Assembly: GCA_002205965.3 (NCBI GenBank)
Contig: NADL03000458.1
Span: 744,001-808,000, forward strand
Length of the DNA stretch: 64,000 bases
From: Kappaphycus alvarezii
Lineage: Eukaryota; Rhodophyta; Florideophyceae; Gigartinales; Solieriaceae
Reading direction: 5' to 3'
Shown here: positions 13,571 to 24,995 of the stretch, piece after piece
How the letters are laid out: each line of letters begins with the position of its first letter
Position numbering within the stretch: position 1 is the stretch's first letter
Made by a program: the position numbers and the translations under genes
The notes under the pieces: generated by a model
What the model saw: the letters and a program-made list of their open reading frames with translations, nothing else
Databases searched by the model: none
What the model was told of the DNA's origin: nothing

Positions 13571-13583
13571 AATAGAGCCGTTT
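13550..13583 (+). repeat. Terminal inverted repeat, left
   Basis: Pairs with the reverse complement of 17572-17605. The match runs from CTRGTGATCGATATATCGAT through to GTTT with about three purine or pyrimidine differences. The palindromic core alone would match in either orientation, but the non-palindromic part (CAATAGrGCyGTTT) fixes the inverted orientation. Confidence 0.8.
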
Positions 13584-13833
13584 GAATAGCGTTCAAAGCA
13601 GACCGTTCAAGACTTTACAGTATCAGCTTCAACAAAACTGATTTGACAAGTGTCATGCCAGCGTTCTTCTGAACACACTCGAAGTTCAATGGTCAAAATC
13701 CGTCGAGTAGAAGTGTTGCTGCTGGCACGCACGTTTCGGAGCCAGCCAGCTCCAACACTGGCAGGCAAGAAGTCGTCTGGCACCTCACGACCCGTCCAGA
13801 TAGCCACGTGACAAGCTTTGGGATCAAGCCAAC

Positions 13834-16800
13834 ATGGATTCTACGCTGACGCTGAACGTCCCTGCACCTGATCAATTTGAGGTGACACCGCCTGCAAGTC
13901 CGACGCCCGCCCCTGCAACACAGCAAAGACAGGCTCGTCTGGTGCTCGCGTTTCGGACAGCCCACCACCACCAACCACAAGAGGACGAGGTCGGGGCGTG
14001 GGAGGCCACGAGGTTCTGCGAGAGGGCCTTCAAGGGGTGCGGCAGCTTCGAGAGGGGAGGGGTCTTTAAGAGGAAGGGGGTCTTCAACAGGGAGAGGAAG
14101 AGGATCGGGTCGAAGAGAGGGTTCTTCAGGTGCGGGGGAAGGAGAGGTGGCAGAGGAAGGGGTCGTGGAGGTAAAGCGCGTGCTCATTTGGATCCAAGTC
14201 AAGGTTGGGTGCAGGACACAACTACATGCAAGAGGTTGGTTATGGAGTCTGATTTCACAGAGGGTATCATGGAAGATCGCGCGAGAATGTTTTGCGCAAG
14301 TGCTGTCGAGAAGTTGGGGTTACAGTGCAAGGTGAGATGTATAGCTCCAACAAGGGGGGTGTTGTGATACTACTTATGGATGGGCTCTTGAATCAATTGA
14401 TGATGTGGTTGAATGAGTACATTTCGTTGAAGAGCCTTTCACAGACTAGACTCACTCTCTCTGACATGTACTGTTATGTTTCTGTTCTTTTACTGTCCCA
14501 CACAACCGGTTTCAGTTTCGAGCGTACAATTGGATTCTTACGACAGATGGGACATACGGCTCCGTCCTTAGAGAGAGTGACGTTCATATCGGAGAACATT
14601 AAGGCGTACTCTCCGATAGGACGGGGTGATGAGGGTGGGATGAGTTGGAATGCACAAAGGGATCAAACAAGACAACTTACGGAGTTCGAGAAATTGCTTT
14701 CAGGGACACTAGGAAAGTTTTTTTCACGCCCTTACAGCTATTGGTGACGCTTGACGATGATTTGTTTGGGACAAGAGCGAGTGAATCAAAGTTAAGACTT
14801 TGAGCATAGGAAGGCAGACAGAGAAGGTCACACAGCCGATGCAGTTGCTGATGCTTTGTTCGAATCGTGTTGACTCTCGATTTCGGAGACGTAGGGAACC
14901 GCATGTTGAGTCTGTACGCAAGCTAGTCTCAAGTATTTTGGATGAACGCGGAGAGGAGTCGGTCAACACATGTATCGTGACTGCGGACAGAGGCTATGGC
15001 AAGGAGGCCTTTATGAAGCTGCTTTCAGAGTTTGGACTAGGCCCAGTTTTTCGTTGAGTCCGAGCATTTGCTGCGGGTGCATCCTTTTATTGCCACATCT
15101 CTTCTTAATCCTAGTCGACAAGATGAGGAGGATGAAAGTGGTAGTCTACCGGGAAGGAGGGGAGAGTGATGTAGCCATGGGAAGTGCACCAACTCTCAAA
15201 ACTCAAGCTCAAGAAGGGGGACGCAGTGGTGGAAGGTGGTGTGGGAATGGGGCAGAGGCAAGGAGCAGGGAGCTACAGGAAGCACCGAAGCTGTAAATCA
15301 ACCTTCGGAACCGGCTACTAGAAATCTGTACACTCGGAGCTGGAGCTCGATCGGAGGAAGGAGTTCGTAATAGATGACAGTCCAGCTTTGGGGCCTGCCT
15401 GTTTCTTTGCCACGAAGTCGGTTGGAGCGGGTTGTCGGGTTGGTCAAAACAGGATTACGGCTGTTGCTGTTAGAGAGCATGGCACTGCGAAGTTCTCCAA
15501 AGTATTACGCTTCATGTATACAGTACCGGATTCTATTCGCAGTAAGTTAAACACTTGGGTGGCTGTTCCCAGTTCAGGCCTGGACTTGAAACACAACTTG
15601 TTCATGGAAGTCATGGGGAGGATGAGAACTGTCGAGTGTTGAAGAAGACTATTGCCGATCGCATTCGCGAGAATTGCGAGGTTCTCACTAATGATCAGCG
15701 ATGCGCGGACTGGTTTGTACTACGTGAGTTTCGCGTGACTGGTACGAATGCGGGAATTGTGTTGTTGTCGTCTGCAGGTGTGAGGGAGACTTTTGGATTG
15801 GAACCAAGTACTAGTGGACAGGACAGGAGCGTTGTTGAATGGTTTGAACTGTTTTACAACGGCTGGTTCAGTTCTAAGGTTTCAACAGAGGCTATGAAGC
15901 GGGGTTCTGTGAATGAGAAGGCTGTTTCAAGAGCTATTGCGTCCAAACCGTTTGTCAAGGAAGTTTTTGAAGTTGGAATGATTGCCCTAAAGGTTGCAAG
16001 ACATTTGGCGTGTTCACCAGACGGTGTCGCTGTCCTACGTAAGAGCTACTTCGGGGAGTGGGGTGAAGACGTTGACGGATTTGAATGGGAGGGGGAAGAG
16101 CTAGTGCTGGCAACGGTTGAGATAAAGACGCGTGTCGCCGCGTCTACTCTAGGTGCATCAGCTACAATGGCAACAACTGATGTTATCCGATGTCAGGTGG
16201 GAGATGAAATGTTCAGGAAGTATGTTCCCAAGGAGCACATGTCGCAGCTACTTCACCAGCTAATCGTTTCACAATTTAGCTTCGCGTTGTACGTAGCTGC
16301 AGCAGAAACTGGGTTTTGTACATGGTGATTGTTAAGTGCCCCATCGCTATTCGACAATCTTGTTTCCAGGCTTTGAAGGATATTGTGGACCCGATAGTAT
16401 CCTGGGCTTATGAATCAGAACCCACGTTCCCTTTGTATGTCAAAGACGATTGGAAGATGACTCTGTCATCCAGGCTTCAATTCTGGCAGATTGCTGATGG
16501 TTATGTTAAGCGTCAGGGGCCATTTCCTCCGATCAAAGTGTTTAAACATGGGTCACGAGCTTTTATTCCAAAACAAAAGCTGGAGTAGATGGAGCTACAC
16601 AACTGAGGGCAATACTTCGCTCACCTTCATCCCATCTACATTGGGAACAAAAGGTGGTCTCGCAGACAATCAAGACAGTGACGGTGAATTCTTTTGTTGG
16701 GTGGCGCATGTACGAGAGGCGAGATCTAGTGGAGTCTTCAGAGACGTTTCGTTCACTGGATAGCTACAGAAACTTGCTTAACAAGGTCCAATCAACCGCC

Positions 16801-17539
16801 GAGTTTATGCTTGATGTATCCCAAGAGCTGTTAAGTCATGCCGCTCTTTTGTCGTCCGTCTCTGGTAAACCCATGAATGAAGTCGATGAAGAGGATGCTT
16901 TGCAACATGTTCCTGGCTCTGTTTCCAAGGAGGTCAAAAGGATAGTTCGTGACGCTAACAGCAGGAAAAACAAACGCTTGGCGTACTTCAATAGCACAGA
17001 CGGTAATCTCTTGCGACTAACTCTGCGTGGACATGAGCCATTGCTTCACAAATCCCTTTACTGTTCTCTATGCGGTCAACACAAGGTCGGCAAGCGAGGA
17101 CACCGATCTTCCTACCAATGTGCTCTCTGCAACGTCAACTTGTGTATTAAGGTATATCCTGGTTTGCGGAAGACATGCTGGAGTTTGTGGCATAACCAAA
17201 AGGAGCTGAAGCTAAGAAGAATTCCCGAGCCGCCCGCCCGACCGAGGGTAGTGGGGAAGTTGCGCAAGCTATCCCTGCTCCTGACGATCCTCAAGATGCT
17301 GCAGAAGACTTAGGACGTGAGCAGGAAGCTGGGGAAGATGGGTTGGAGATGGTGGCAGTCGGAGAAGAGATAGAGTAACAACAAGGCGCTCTCGTCGTGT
17401 TGCGTCCAATTCAGAAACGCCTACACAAGGAGAGACAGCGCCGCGGACTCGCGCAAATGTTGGTCGTGGTAGAAAACGAAGGGCTACAGCATCTACGGGT
17501 CAAGATGCAAGAGCAACTGCGAGAAGACGAGGCACCTAA
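13834..17539 (+). pseudogene. piggyBac-like transposase with YqaJ nuclease
   Basis: The first block (13834-14367) is a low-complexity Arg/Gly-rich leader. 14292-14747 carries the N-terminal helical domain (LMDGLLNQLMMWLNEYI, ISENIKAYSPIGRGDEGG). The first Asp lies in LVTLDDDLFGTRA (14753-14758), the second in TADRGYGKEAF (14986-14988), followed by HLLRVHPF. 15388-15642 is a linker. About 15640-16430 is a YqaJ-type PD-(D/E)XK nuclease: RGSVNEKAV, SPDGVA (Asp 16020-16022), VEIKTR (Glu 16119-16121, Lys 16125-16127) and QLLHQLIVSQ. The third Asp is in GVDGATQLRAIL (16588-16590), before HWEQKVVSQTIKTV. The C-terminus (about 17055-17200) is Cys/His-rich (CSLCG, YQCALCNVNLC, CWSLWH), like the piggyBac zinc-binding domain, and ends in a basic tail. 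At least five frameshifts are present, one at a T7 run (14718-14724). All catalytic residues of both domains remain. Confidence 0.72.
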
Positions 17540-17571
17540 GGCGTCCTGTTGGCATAGCTTTCCTTGTAAAT

Positions 17572-17605
17572 AAACAGCCCTATTGATCGATATATCGATC
17601 ACCAG
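17572..17605 (-). repeat. Terminal inverted repeat, right
   Basis: Right-hand partner of 13550-13583. It lies 33 bases after the apparent stop codon of the transposase (TAA at 17537-17539), the tight spacing normal for a DNA transposon. Confidence 0.8.
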
Positions 17606-18128
17606 CCAATTTTTGACCTCCATTTCCCCACCTTAGAACCCAAACTCACCGCTTTGCTGTGTCCACAATACTCGAGCTTGACCTCTCAAACTTGGCGTGC
17701 CATGAGCTGATGACCCTCTCATTTGCTCTATCTAATCAGATCCTTGATCCGATTAAATGCTGCGAACTATGAACAATTCAAAGTTGTGAGACATATATCG
17801 ATCACAAAATTTCGGCATTAGGGATATTAAACATTGCAGAAAATGATGAAGGACCAGGGTGGAAATGTTTTGAGCGAAAAATCATTGGTGCAGCAAATTT
17901 TCTTGGAAAATTTCAGAGAGAAATACTTTATTTAAAAGAAAACTGTCCAATCCTGGTTTTTGATAAGAGCCAACGCACCCAAACCACTGGAGTAAATAAA
18001 GACCTTTAAGAAAAATTTCCAAAAGGGCTACAGAAGCGAGTAACAAAATACACACCGGCCACTTCTTAATTCTCTTTTTATAAGAACACGTTTTTGTTCT
18101 TTATTTTCCCCTTCCAGCTCCAGCACAT
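17606..18128. other. Gap after transposon, no gene seen
   Basis: About 520 bases without a convincing open frame. It includes a degenerate copy of the palindrome (ATATATCGATCACAAAATTT near 17793) and otherwise ordinary AT-leaning sequence. Confidence 0.5.
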
Positions 18129-18770
18129 CTAGTTAACACCGTCGTATACCGCCATGTATCCATTTTGGTGCTTGTCGTAAACAAACGGAATCAAATTACC
18201 TTCTGGTTTTTGGCGGATTTTTCCAGCGTTTTTCCCACGCAAAATGGCCAAAAGAGAATTTAGATTCTCAGAAAAAGCATGCCATACCATGACCGAACTT
18301 TCACCTCCTGGAATTTTGATAGAAATCTTTCTCCAGTTCCAAGATCATTCCAGTAGTACTGCAGAACATCAGAACCATCCAAGTTGAATTTCTGCATCAC
18401 AGAAAAAACTTCAACCCCACTGAACCATTCTCCATAAAGCCTTCTCACGAGCCTAGGAAAACGGGCCATAATGTGCGAGTTGATAGAGTCGGAGATCTTT
18501 TTACTTTCGAGTAGCTCAGAAACGAGAGGTCTGAGAGTACATCTGCTGCGTACGGCACTTAGTAATGGGAAATTGGAGCTCTCTTCTGATTTTTCTACCG
18601 CTTTTTGGCCCTCAGGTCTTCACGGCGAAGATGGCGAACTTCTTGGCTGAAATTTTCGAAGTCCTTCCGCCTTTATAATTTTTTTGTAGTTCTTCTGGAC
18701 TGATAGAAAGGTTCTGACTGCTTTTTCTGATCAGTATAGCCTTCTGGAAAATTCTATGTTTGAAATTGCC
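18129..18770 (-). CDS. Conserved-looking hypothetical protein
   Basis: Not recognised. Reading the minus strand, blocks in two or three frames join smoothly into a charged, mostly helical protein of roughly 200 residues ending at a TAG at 18129-18131. It runs from about SEKAVRTFLSVQKNYKKII, through SQEVRHLRREDLRAKK and MARFPRLVRRLYGEWF (Met at 18467-18469), to YDKHQNGYMAVYDGVN. Two of the switches lie on homopolymers: T5 at 18602-18606 (plus-strand view) and A5 at 18272-18276. The adjoining frames otherwise continue without stops. The 5' end is uncertain because a TGA interrupts the frame near 18740, so the start or an intron lies near 18750-18790. It could be a single-copy gene broken by assembly indels or a recent pseudogene. 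Confidence 0.5.
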
Positions 18771-19164
18771 TCTGCCGCGTAAGTCTTAGCCTTTATTTGG
18801 TCGACAAGGGACAGTTTTGTTCTTTAGGCATCTTGGTTGGTCGTTTGATGAGTGACGGGTCGTTGAACTGTTCAAAAAAAGTTTATTTGTCTACAAATTA
18901 CCTTTTCATAATGTTGCGGCCTTGTAACTCTCATTCATTACGTCTACAGTTTTTTCATCCCCCGGGTAGTGTTTTGGAGTACTTCAAAAAGTCTTCAATT
19001 CATTTAGTTTTTTTTTGACAGTATCTGCTTTCAGAAAAAAAGGAATAGGATTAGCCCGTTTTTTTAAACTAAATCAAGCTTTTTTGAAGATATCAATGAA
19101 AAATTGCTCGTCTATACGTACAATAGTTGTTTGGCATACTGTAGCACCGCTTCTCGTGGTTCGG

Positions 19165-19183
19165 CTGTACTGTACAGTACAGT
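19165..19183. repeat. TACTGTACAGTA-type palindrome
   Basis: CTGTACTGTACAGTACAGT, a self-complementary tract. Related tracts occur at 19437-19453, 23741-23771, 29411-29434, 35841-35865, 40428-40450 and 46511-46550, always between coding blocks. They look like a genome-wide short palindromic motif; function unknown. Confidence 0.6.
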
Positions 19184-19827
19184 GAACGTTGCACAGATTT
19201 TGGAACCAGCTCAGAACCGTGTTCGTGGTTAGTCCCATATGCGTCGGGGTGTGAATCCAATTTCTATTTCGCGCGAAAATTTTGGTGTCAATTGGTTTCG
19301 GAAGAATACAGTATAAGTCTTCCCGGGCGTTTGAAATTCTTTTTGTTTATACATGCCTTAAATTCTAAACACTTTTCGGTCTTTTTTCTGCTTCCAAAAG
19401 TTGCGAGTTGAGGCTAGTTCTCCACTACCAGCACTGCTGTACTGTACGGTACACGTTTCTGATCATAAATTTAAGTTTATAATTTTTCAATGACTGGACC
19501 GTATCTCACTGGAATCAGCGGTTATCAACTGATAATTAAAAGTTGCAATCGGGCTTTTTCATCTCCAAACAATTGGCGCTCCATTGATGGCAGCTTGATT
19601 AATTTCAATCAATACATAGCCACTGACGTCTCTGGAGACCTACCTGAAACCTTTCTATAACAATGTTCAGCACGTCTCTACTACATCTAGACACTTACGG
19701 TGCCTTCTATCGTCATACTTTTCACTTCTCTTCTTAAGCGCTGACACCTGTGCTTACCGCACCACCGCGTTGATCCCCGGTGAATGTGGGAACCCATCAT
19801 CCCCTCTGTCAATCTAGTCAGAAAACG

Positions 19828-21402
19828 ATGCCCAAGCTTTCTCTACTAGTCTTCTTTGCTTCTGCAATCCTTTTTGCATCTCAGAAAAATGCCGCTTCTG
19901 CCTCGCAATTGGACGAGGTGAACCTCGCCCAAGCACCGAAGGAGGGATCAGTGATTGCGAATACGATGTCTTCCTCCCTTGACAGAGAACAACGTGCTGA
20001 TGACGCCTCGTCCGGTGTCCATGAAACAAGGCTTGGGTTGGATGTACAGCATCCGACAGATATCCGCGATGGGTTTGACCAAAGTGGCCAAGCCCCACTC
20101 CACTTCCAAGCCCCTGACATCTCATCTGTACGTAGCATTGCTTCCCTCCTGCTTCCCCGTCATTCATTTCACGACACGCAAAATCACCAAATCTTACTAG
20201 TCAACCCCTCTGTCAATGTCTCACTTATTGTTCCTCTGTCAACGCGTTCCTGCTCGACCTTCAACGTGTGTTGCATCACATGAATAGCTCTCCGGTGCAA
20301 TGCTGGATCCGCATAAAGCAACACATGGCCTTCGGGACATCTTTGGCGGCATTGAGGAATCCGCCTTTAACTTACCCAGGGTTATGGACGGCATGATTGA
20401 GTCCGCACTTTCATCTTTCGATCGAGCTGCCGAAGGCATTTTCGCTGGGTTTTCAGACACGAAAATTGAGTTTGCTCATTCCGAAGATGGATCTCACTTA
20501 GTCGTGCGTCTGCATATGCCCGATCGTGAGAGAAAACTCATACAAATCCCGCCGCCCCCAAAAAAATTCATGCCGCAGTTGTAGGCCAGTCTCATCTCCG
20601 CATCAAAATCGAAGCTGTTGCCGAAGACTTCTCCTCTATCTCCACACAGACAATTGCGTTGCCTGCAAAGGTGGCGCGCGATGAAGTGGACATCGCATCA
20701 AAGGCGGATGGCACCGTCCACATATCTCTTCGTGTTTTGACAAAGAGGAGGTCGCTAAAGAAAGCTTATCAGCACATAATCTTCAGGATGACTCCCGTCC
20801 TTGATTACTTTTCCCTTGCAGGCCGGTTTTCCCAGCTCTTTTCTCAAGGGATGATGAAACTGACCCAGCAAGGGATCTTGTGCAGGAAATTCCAAGTTCT
20901 GATGGCATTGAAGGCTGTAAAGCAAAGCAACGAAACGGGAGACTATTTGTGAGCAAGTGTTTATGTGATACTCTTGAAAGCACGGATAGCCGAGCCGTCT
21001 GCTTTGGGAATCTAATCTCGAGATCCGTCAGCATGGCACGTCGTCTTGGCATGGATGACTTTGCTACCTCTGTGAAACACAACGCCATTGAGTGTGCGAA
21101 TGGTGTTGAGAACAAAGTCGAATGCTTGGATGGTGTTGCTAATCACATCGTAGAGTATCTGTACAAGCAGAGGGTCAAAGGATACAGAGGGTGACCTCAC
21201 TGATCGCATTCGTCAAGCTATTGAGAGTGAGGACGACGGGCCATCTAATTTTCAGTCCTCCACAGGAACGCTGATTGGGAAGCTAGTGTTTGTCGCCATG
21301 ATTTTGTTCGTCCTGTTTTGGATGATCGTGTTGATAACGTCGCGTCGCCAGTCTTCAATCGTAATGAACTTTCGCCGTTTTTGCGCCTCTCAAGTGTTTT
21401 GA
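19828..21402 (+). CDS. Secretory membrane protein, crystallin-like region
   Basis: The start at 19828 gives an N-terminal signal sequence (LLVFFASAILFA within the first 20 residues). Exon 1 has 100 codons and ends at 20127. Intron 20128-20287 (GTACGT...AATAG) restores an open frame with no stop. Residues encoded at about 20440-20740 resemble an alpha-crystallin/small heat-shock domain: SEDGSHLVVRLHMPDRERK, then a core strand, QTIALPAKVARDEVDIAS and ADGTVHISLRV, matching the family's 'LP..v....v.A....G.L.I' end. The frame slips at a C5-A7 run (20555-20566). Downstream blocks continue in other frames with a possible 25-nt pyrimidine-rich intron near 20800-20822. A C-terminal transmembrane helix (LVFVAMILFVLFWMIVLI) ends with TGA at 21400-21402. 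The likely product is an ER-directed, tail-anchored protein. The crystallin call rests on pattern similarity alone. Confidence 0.55.
20128..20287 (+). other. Spliceosomal intron
   Basis: 160 nt, beginning GTACGT and ending in AATAG. Without removal, exon 1 runs into a stop at 20281-20283. With removal, TCT is followed by CTC TCC GGT and the frame continues without interruption for about 100 codons. This is the best-supported intron in the window and shows that the DNA is eukaryotic nuclear. Confidence 0.75.
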
Positions 21403-22550
21403 CGCAGAGCGCCCAAAGCCCAGAGCGCAGCAATAGTAGATCCATGAAGTCGTTCAGCAACGCTGGGGGTATGGTGCCAAGTAGCAAGGTAGATAACAAC
21501 TCGAAGCGAGAATAAGAGCAAGATACTAGGGGACTAAGGCTGGCTTCCGGAATGGTGCGAGAATCCCATGGCGGCAATGGCGGCTGCGAGTTGAATCCTG
21601 TGACGTAAGGCATGGTGGCGGGAAAGCATCGCCCACCGTGATGGTGAGGTACATGTGAATGCTTCCGGTGCTACGCAACGGTATGGGAAGGTGCATGGCC
21701 CCCAAGGTATTGTGCGTCTGCGTCTTGTGGACAAGTAATCGAGACGCATCCCTTTAGGATAGCCGCAGCAGCGAGCATTTCCTCTACAACGAATAAGGCC
21801 ATCATTTTCACTCACTGACCATTCATCGGCCAATGGACCTTGCTGAGACAGAGTCCTGGCCATGGAGTTGCGGCACATTGTTGTATGAGAGATTTTGTAT
21901 CAGTGTATTCTCTGCTTGCCCTCGTGTCGTTGACAAACAAGAAGCGGTCGAGGAAATCTAACCACCACCGGTGTGGGTCGTGTTGTAAACTTTTAGGTCA
22001 AGATCGGCTACATCAGCAAAGTCATATTTCTGTAAGCATCAATTGGAGCATGATGGGAACTAGGGCTTACCCTAGGCATCATGTGAGCAACATTGGAAGA
22101 GCGCGACATGCCGCGCATTTCTGAAAAGTTTCTGGTTTCTTGCTGCTGCATAACCAGACAAGCGAACTTTCTTTGCGTTTGGATTGAACAATAACTAAGA
22201 TGCTTCCTCCTCCGAAGTTACCTCGATAGACTGACCGTGACAGACATCTACTCTTAAGCCTCCAAGGTTCTTTTCAGGAAGAATACAGTGGAGAATAATT
22301 TTCGTGCGACCGTCAACTGTATGCCAGGGATAAATGCATCATTACACAGCATTCTGTTTGGCGTCTATTGACAAGCTATGTTGTACAGCCCACCTATGTA
22401 TCGGACCTTTATAGAACATGAAGTAAAGATGATTACATGTATCGGACAATGATCCCTGTCAAGTAGCGACGCTGGGATTCGCGCGCCCCCTCTCCTCTAC
22501 TCGTTTGTTCGCTACCATTGCTGTACGTTGATGCAGTTGGGCTGCTAGAG
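21403..22550. other. Gap with one weak coding fragment
   Basis: A short plus-strand frame at about 21620-21740 encodes HRDGEVHVNASGATQRYG and ends LRLVDK-stop. It looks protein-like but is unrecognised and has no obvious start. A 114-codon minus frame overlaps it (21534-21878) and is probably its shadow. Nothing else is recognised. Confidence 0.35.
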
Positions 22551-22551
22551 A

Positions 22552-23514
22552 TTAGCTGTCTTCCATCAGTGCGACTAACTGCAATAACCGCGGCGCAGTT
22601 GAACGCAGTGTAGTTGAGTTATGCAGAGCGTAGACGCACGAAACGGTATCTAAGCCGATATATGCAACAAGGACAGTGGAGAGCCAAAGGATTTGCGAAA
22701 CTGCCACGCTGAAAAGTGCTGACTGCGGAAGAGGTCTGGTCAGGTTCGTAACGCTTGCACTATTCGATAGAGTTCGGATTGAATGACATGAATCGAATAA
22801 CGTTTTACTGCTGTAGTACATGCATGGCTTTCGCTGCCTTTCCACGCAGGAAATGCTGCTATTGAGATGAAACTGGGCTTTCATCCTACACTAGCAAGGC
22901 CATTATTGACAAGAGAGGCCTTTGTAACATTGACCGACAATCTCCGGAATTATCCAATATCACCCGCACTACGTGCTCCCTAGGCATGTACGACAGTGAT
23001 ATATGAAACAGAAACTAAACTCTCGCATATCTACAAACTACTGTTATCGCTCATGTGGCTCGTTGACTAGGGTAACACAAGCATGCGACCCAATCAGGGG
23101 ATCTAATGCACTGAGCCCCTGCTGAAAAACTTTGGCATCGCAAGAAAGCCGTCTGTAAGAATCAATGGGCTACCTTGTCTCAATCTTCAAACGAAGGTTT
23201 TGTTTCAGTCTCTGCGAGAATGACATAGTGTTTTCCAGACTTCAAACACTCCCTCCAGGCAACAGGTCCGCCACTCCATACTTGATGTGAGGATGTTTTA
23301 AATTTGGCCAATTGTTGGCAGATAGAATAGCCTGTGAATACGTTGACAAAATTGCTTGATCCGAGTCTGCCGACACGATTGTTTGGTTTGCAATGGGCGG
23401 TAGATGGACTGCACGGGCCAACTCTTTTGAGTGGTGGACAAAACCCTCTACGCCTTTCGTTGTACATTCCTTAACGTCACAACTGCTCGTATAATTACTG
23501 AACAGGATATTCAT
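22552..23514 (-). CDS. Hypothetical minus-strand protein blocks
   Basis: Two regions look protein-like but unfamiliar. 23242-23514 reads from a Met at 23512-23514 through KGVEGFVHHSKELARAVHL and a hydrophilic segment, to a stop next to 23242. 22552-22884 contains a hydrophobic stretch (LFSVAVSQILWLSTVLVAYI) that could be a membrane helix. They may be parts of one gene separated by frameshift or intron, or unrelated open frames. No family was recognised, and there is no neighbouring gene close enough to give context. Confidence 0.25.
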
Positions 23515-23740
23515 GATCAGAAAGAAACGGTTAAATGCATTTTTTGGATAGGATTTTGTGGAAGAAAGAGCTCATTAGTAAGGTAGGGAGGGTACAGTAT
23601 TGAAAAGTAAAATAATATTATACAAATATACACTATCGTGACTTTTCATCTGAAATCGGTTCCAACAAATTCAATGGCATGGTATGACTCTGGTCCATCA
23701 TAAAAGGCTCTGATGCTGCCTTGCTGTGATAATACTAGTG

Positions 23741-23771
23741 TACTACAGTACAGTAAAGTACACTGTACTGT
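23741..23771. repeat. TACAGTA/TACTGTA tract
   Basis: TACTACAGTACAGTAAAGTA followed by CACTGTACTGT. The end is complementary to the start, giving another member of the dispersed palindromic family. Confidence 0.55.
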
Positions 23772-23774
23772 CCA

Positions 23775-24990
23775 TTAAAGGCTCTATCATTCAAGGGTAC
23801 TTAATTTATCATAATAGGTGCTATTACTTGCATACTTTTCTTTAACTCTAGTGCTCCTTTAACATGGATATTAATTTAATTCCCGGTGGAACCTGATCTA
23901 CGGTAGATTGCGCGTCAGATTATGCTTCGATTACAGTAATTCAAATCCCAACAATTCAGCTGCCTATATACACCAGTATTGCGCATTTTCTATGTTAAAG
24001 TACTACAGTATATTGCTTTCACTTTTACTATAACCGACCACATCTTCCATGCATTAAAATAACCCCAAAATTCCCCCTTTTATTATAACCAGTACAAAAT
24101 AAAAGTCACTCTCTTGTGACCTCAATCCTACCTCCTTGGCAAAGAATTTGCCCATTACAATCATTTATACTTTACCTGTCCTAATTCTAATACACCGGCA
24201 TCTGTTCAGAAATGATTATCCAAGCTTACTGTAAAACCCGAGCTCTCTCACCACATCCTCCCTGGTCGCGAAAAATATGGAATCGTATGGTCTCCTTACC
24301 AATTGACAATGAGTACATTCTGGATATTCTTTGGACATGACTCCAGTTCCCCTTTTCTTCATAGGTATGCTACAGTCGGTCTACAGTGCAAACCCGATAG
24401 TTATGTTGCCTGATAATCACCTGATTACAGACACATCTCATAAAGGATATTACTTTTCATCTGAATAAACGCTTCCCAAACTCATTCAATTGGGATATCA
24501 TACCTAGCACCCATATCCGCAAGCTGCGTTAACTTGGAATACGTTGCTAGAACTGCCGTATCCGCTAAACTCCTTATCAATTAAACCAATATCTAGTAAA
24601 GGCATAGCGTTTCAAACTAAACAAATATGTAGCAGTGAAAAGGCAAATTGGTAGAAGAGACATTCATCAATCACTGGTTTTTTCTCTCCATATAGAATGC
24701 TACGGTCTTATTGCAAAGTCATTTAATGCATTTAGTTTAACAACCACCCCCTACTGATATAAAATGAATCAACTCATTCAATACAGGATTATTTTCACAT
24801 CATTGTAACATAACAGGACCGTATCAGAATTGGGACAGCAAGAAGAAATCTGTTTGATTAAAAACTTCTGATACTCGGATCCTGCAGTGCACGCAAAAGA
24901 AATTAATTACCCATGAGTCGGCTATCAGCACCAAGTTATACTTCATGCGCGGTGGAATCGACTCTGCCGTATGGAATATTGTCATCAACT
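23775..24990. other. AT-rich gap, nothing recognised
   Basis: About 1.2 kb of AT-rich sequence with stops in all frames. No RNA gene, repeat array or conserved coding block was identified by eye. Confidence 0.5.
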
Positions 24991-24995
24991 CATGA

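Larger units (their letters stand above)
13550..17605 (+). mobile_element. DDE transposon with nuclease cargo, 4.06 kb
   Basis: Inverted ends of 34 bp (13550-13583 and 17572-17605) differ at only a handful of positions. Both contain TGATCGATATATCGATCA followed, reading inward, by ATAGrGCyGTTT. They enclose one plus-strand transposase-like gene of about 3.7 kb. The internal gene has piggyBac-like DDE motifs and an inserted YqaJ-like nuclease. No clear target-site duplication was seen, and no TTAA immediately abuts the repeats, which would be expected for a classical piggyBac. The true boundaries may therefore lie slightly outside, possibly including the second palindrome at 13499. The gene is frameshifted, so the copy is probably inactive as read. 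Confidence 0.7.

Noticed and set aside
13693-14202. 169-codon minus-strand frame, Pro/Leu-rich
   Set aside because: It is the antisense shadow of the Arg/Gly-rich plus-strand leader of the transposase; the composition follows from that GC-rich strand.
13550-17605. Classical piggyBac element
   Set aside because: Ends lack the TTAA target and the usual CCC-type termini; only the catalytic and Cys-rich motifs are piggyBac-like.
18720-18760. In-frame TGA in the hypothetical protein as a selenocysteine codon
   Set aside because: No downstream stem-loop was identified and frameshifts are common here; an indel or intron is simpler.
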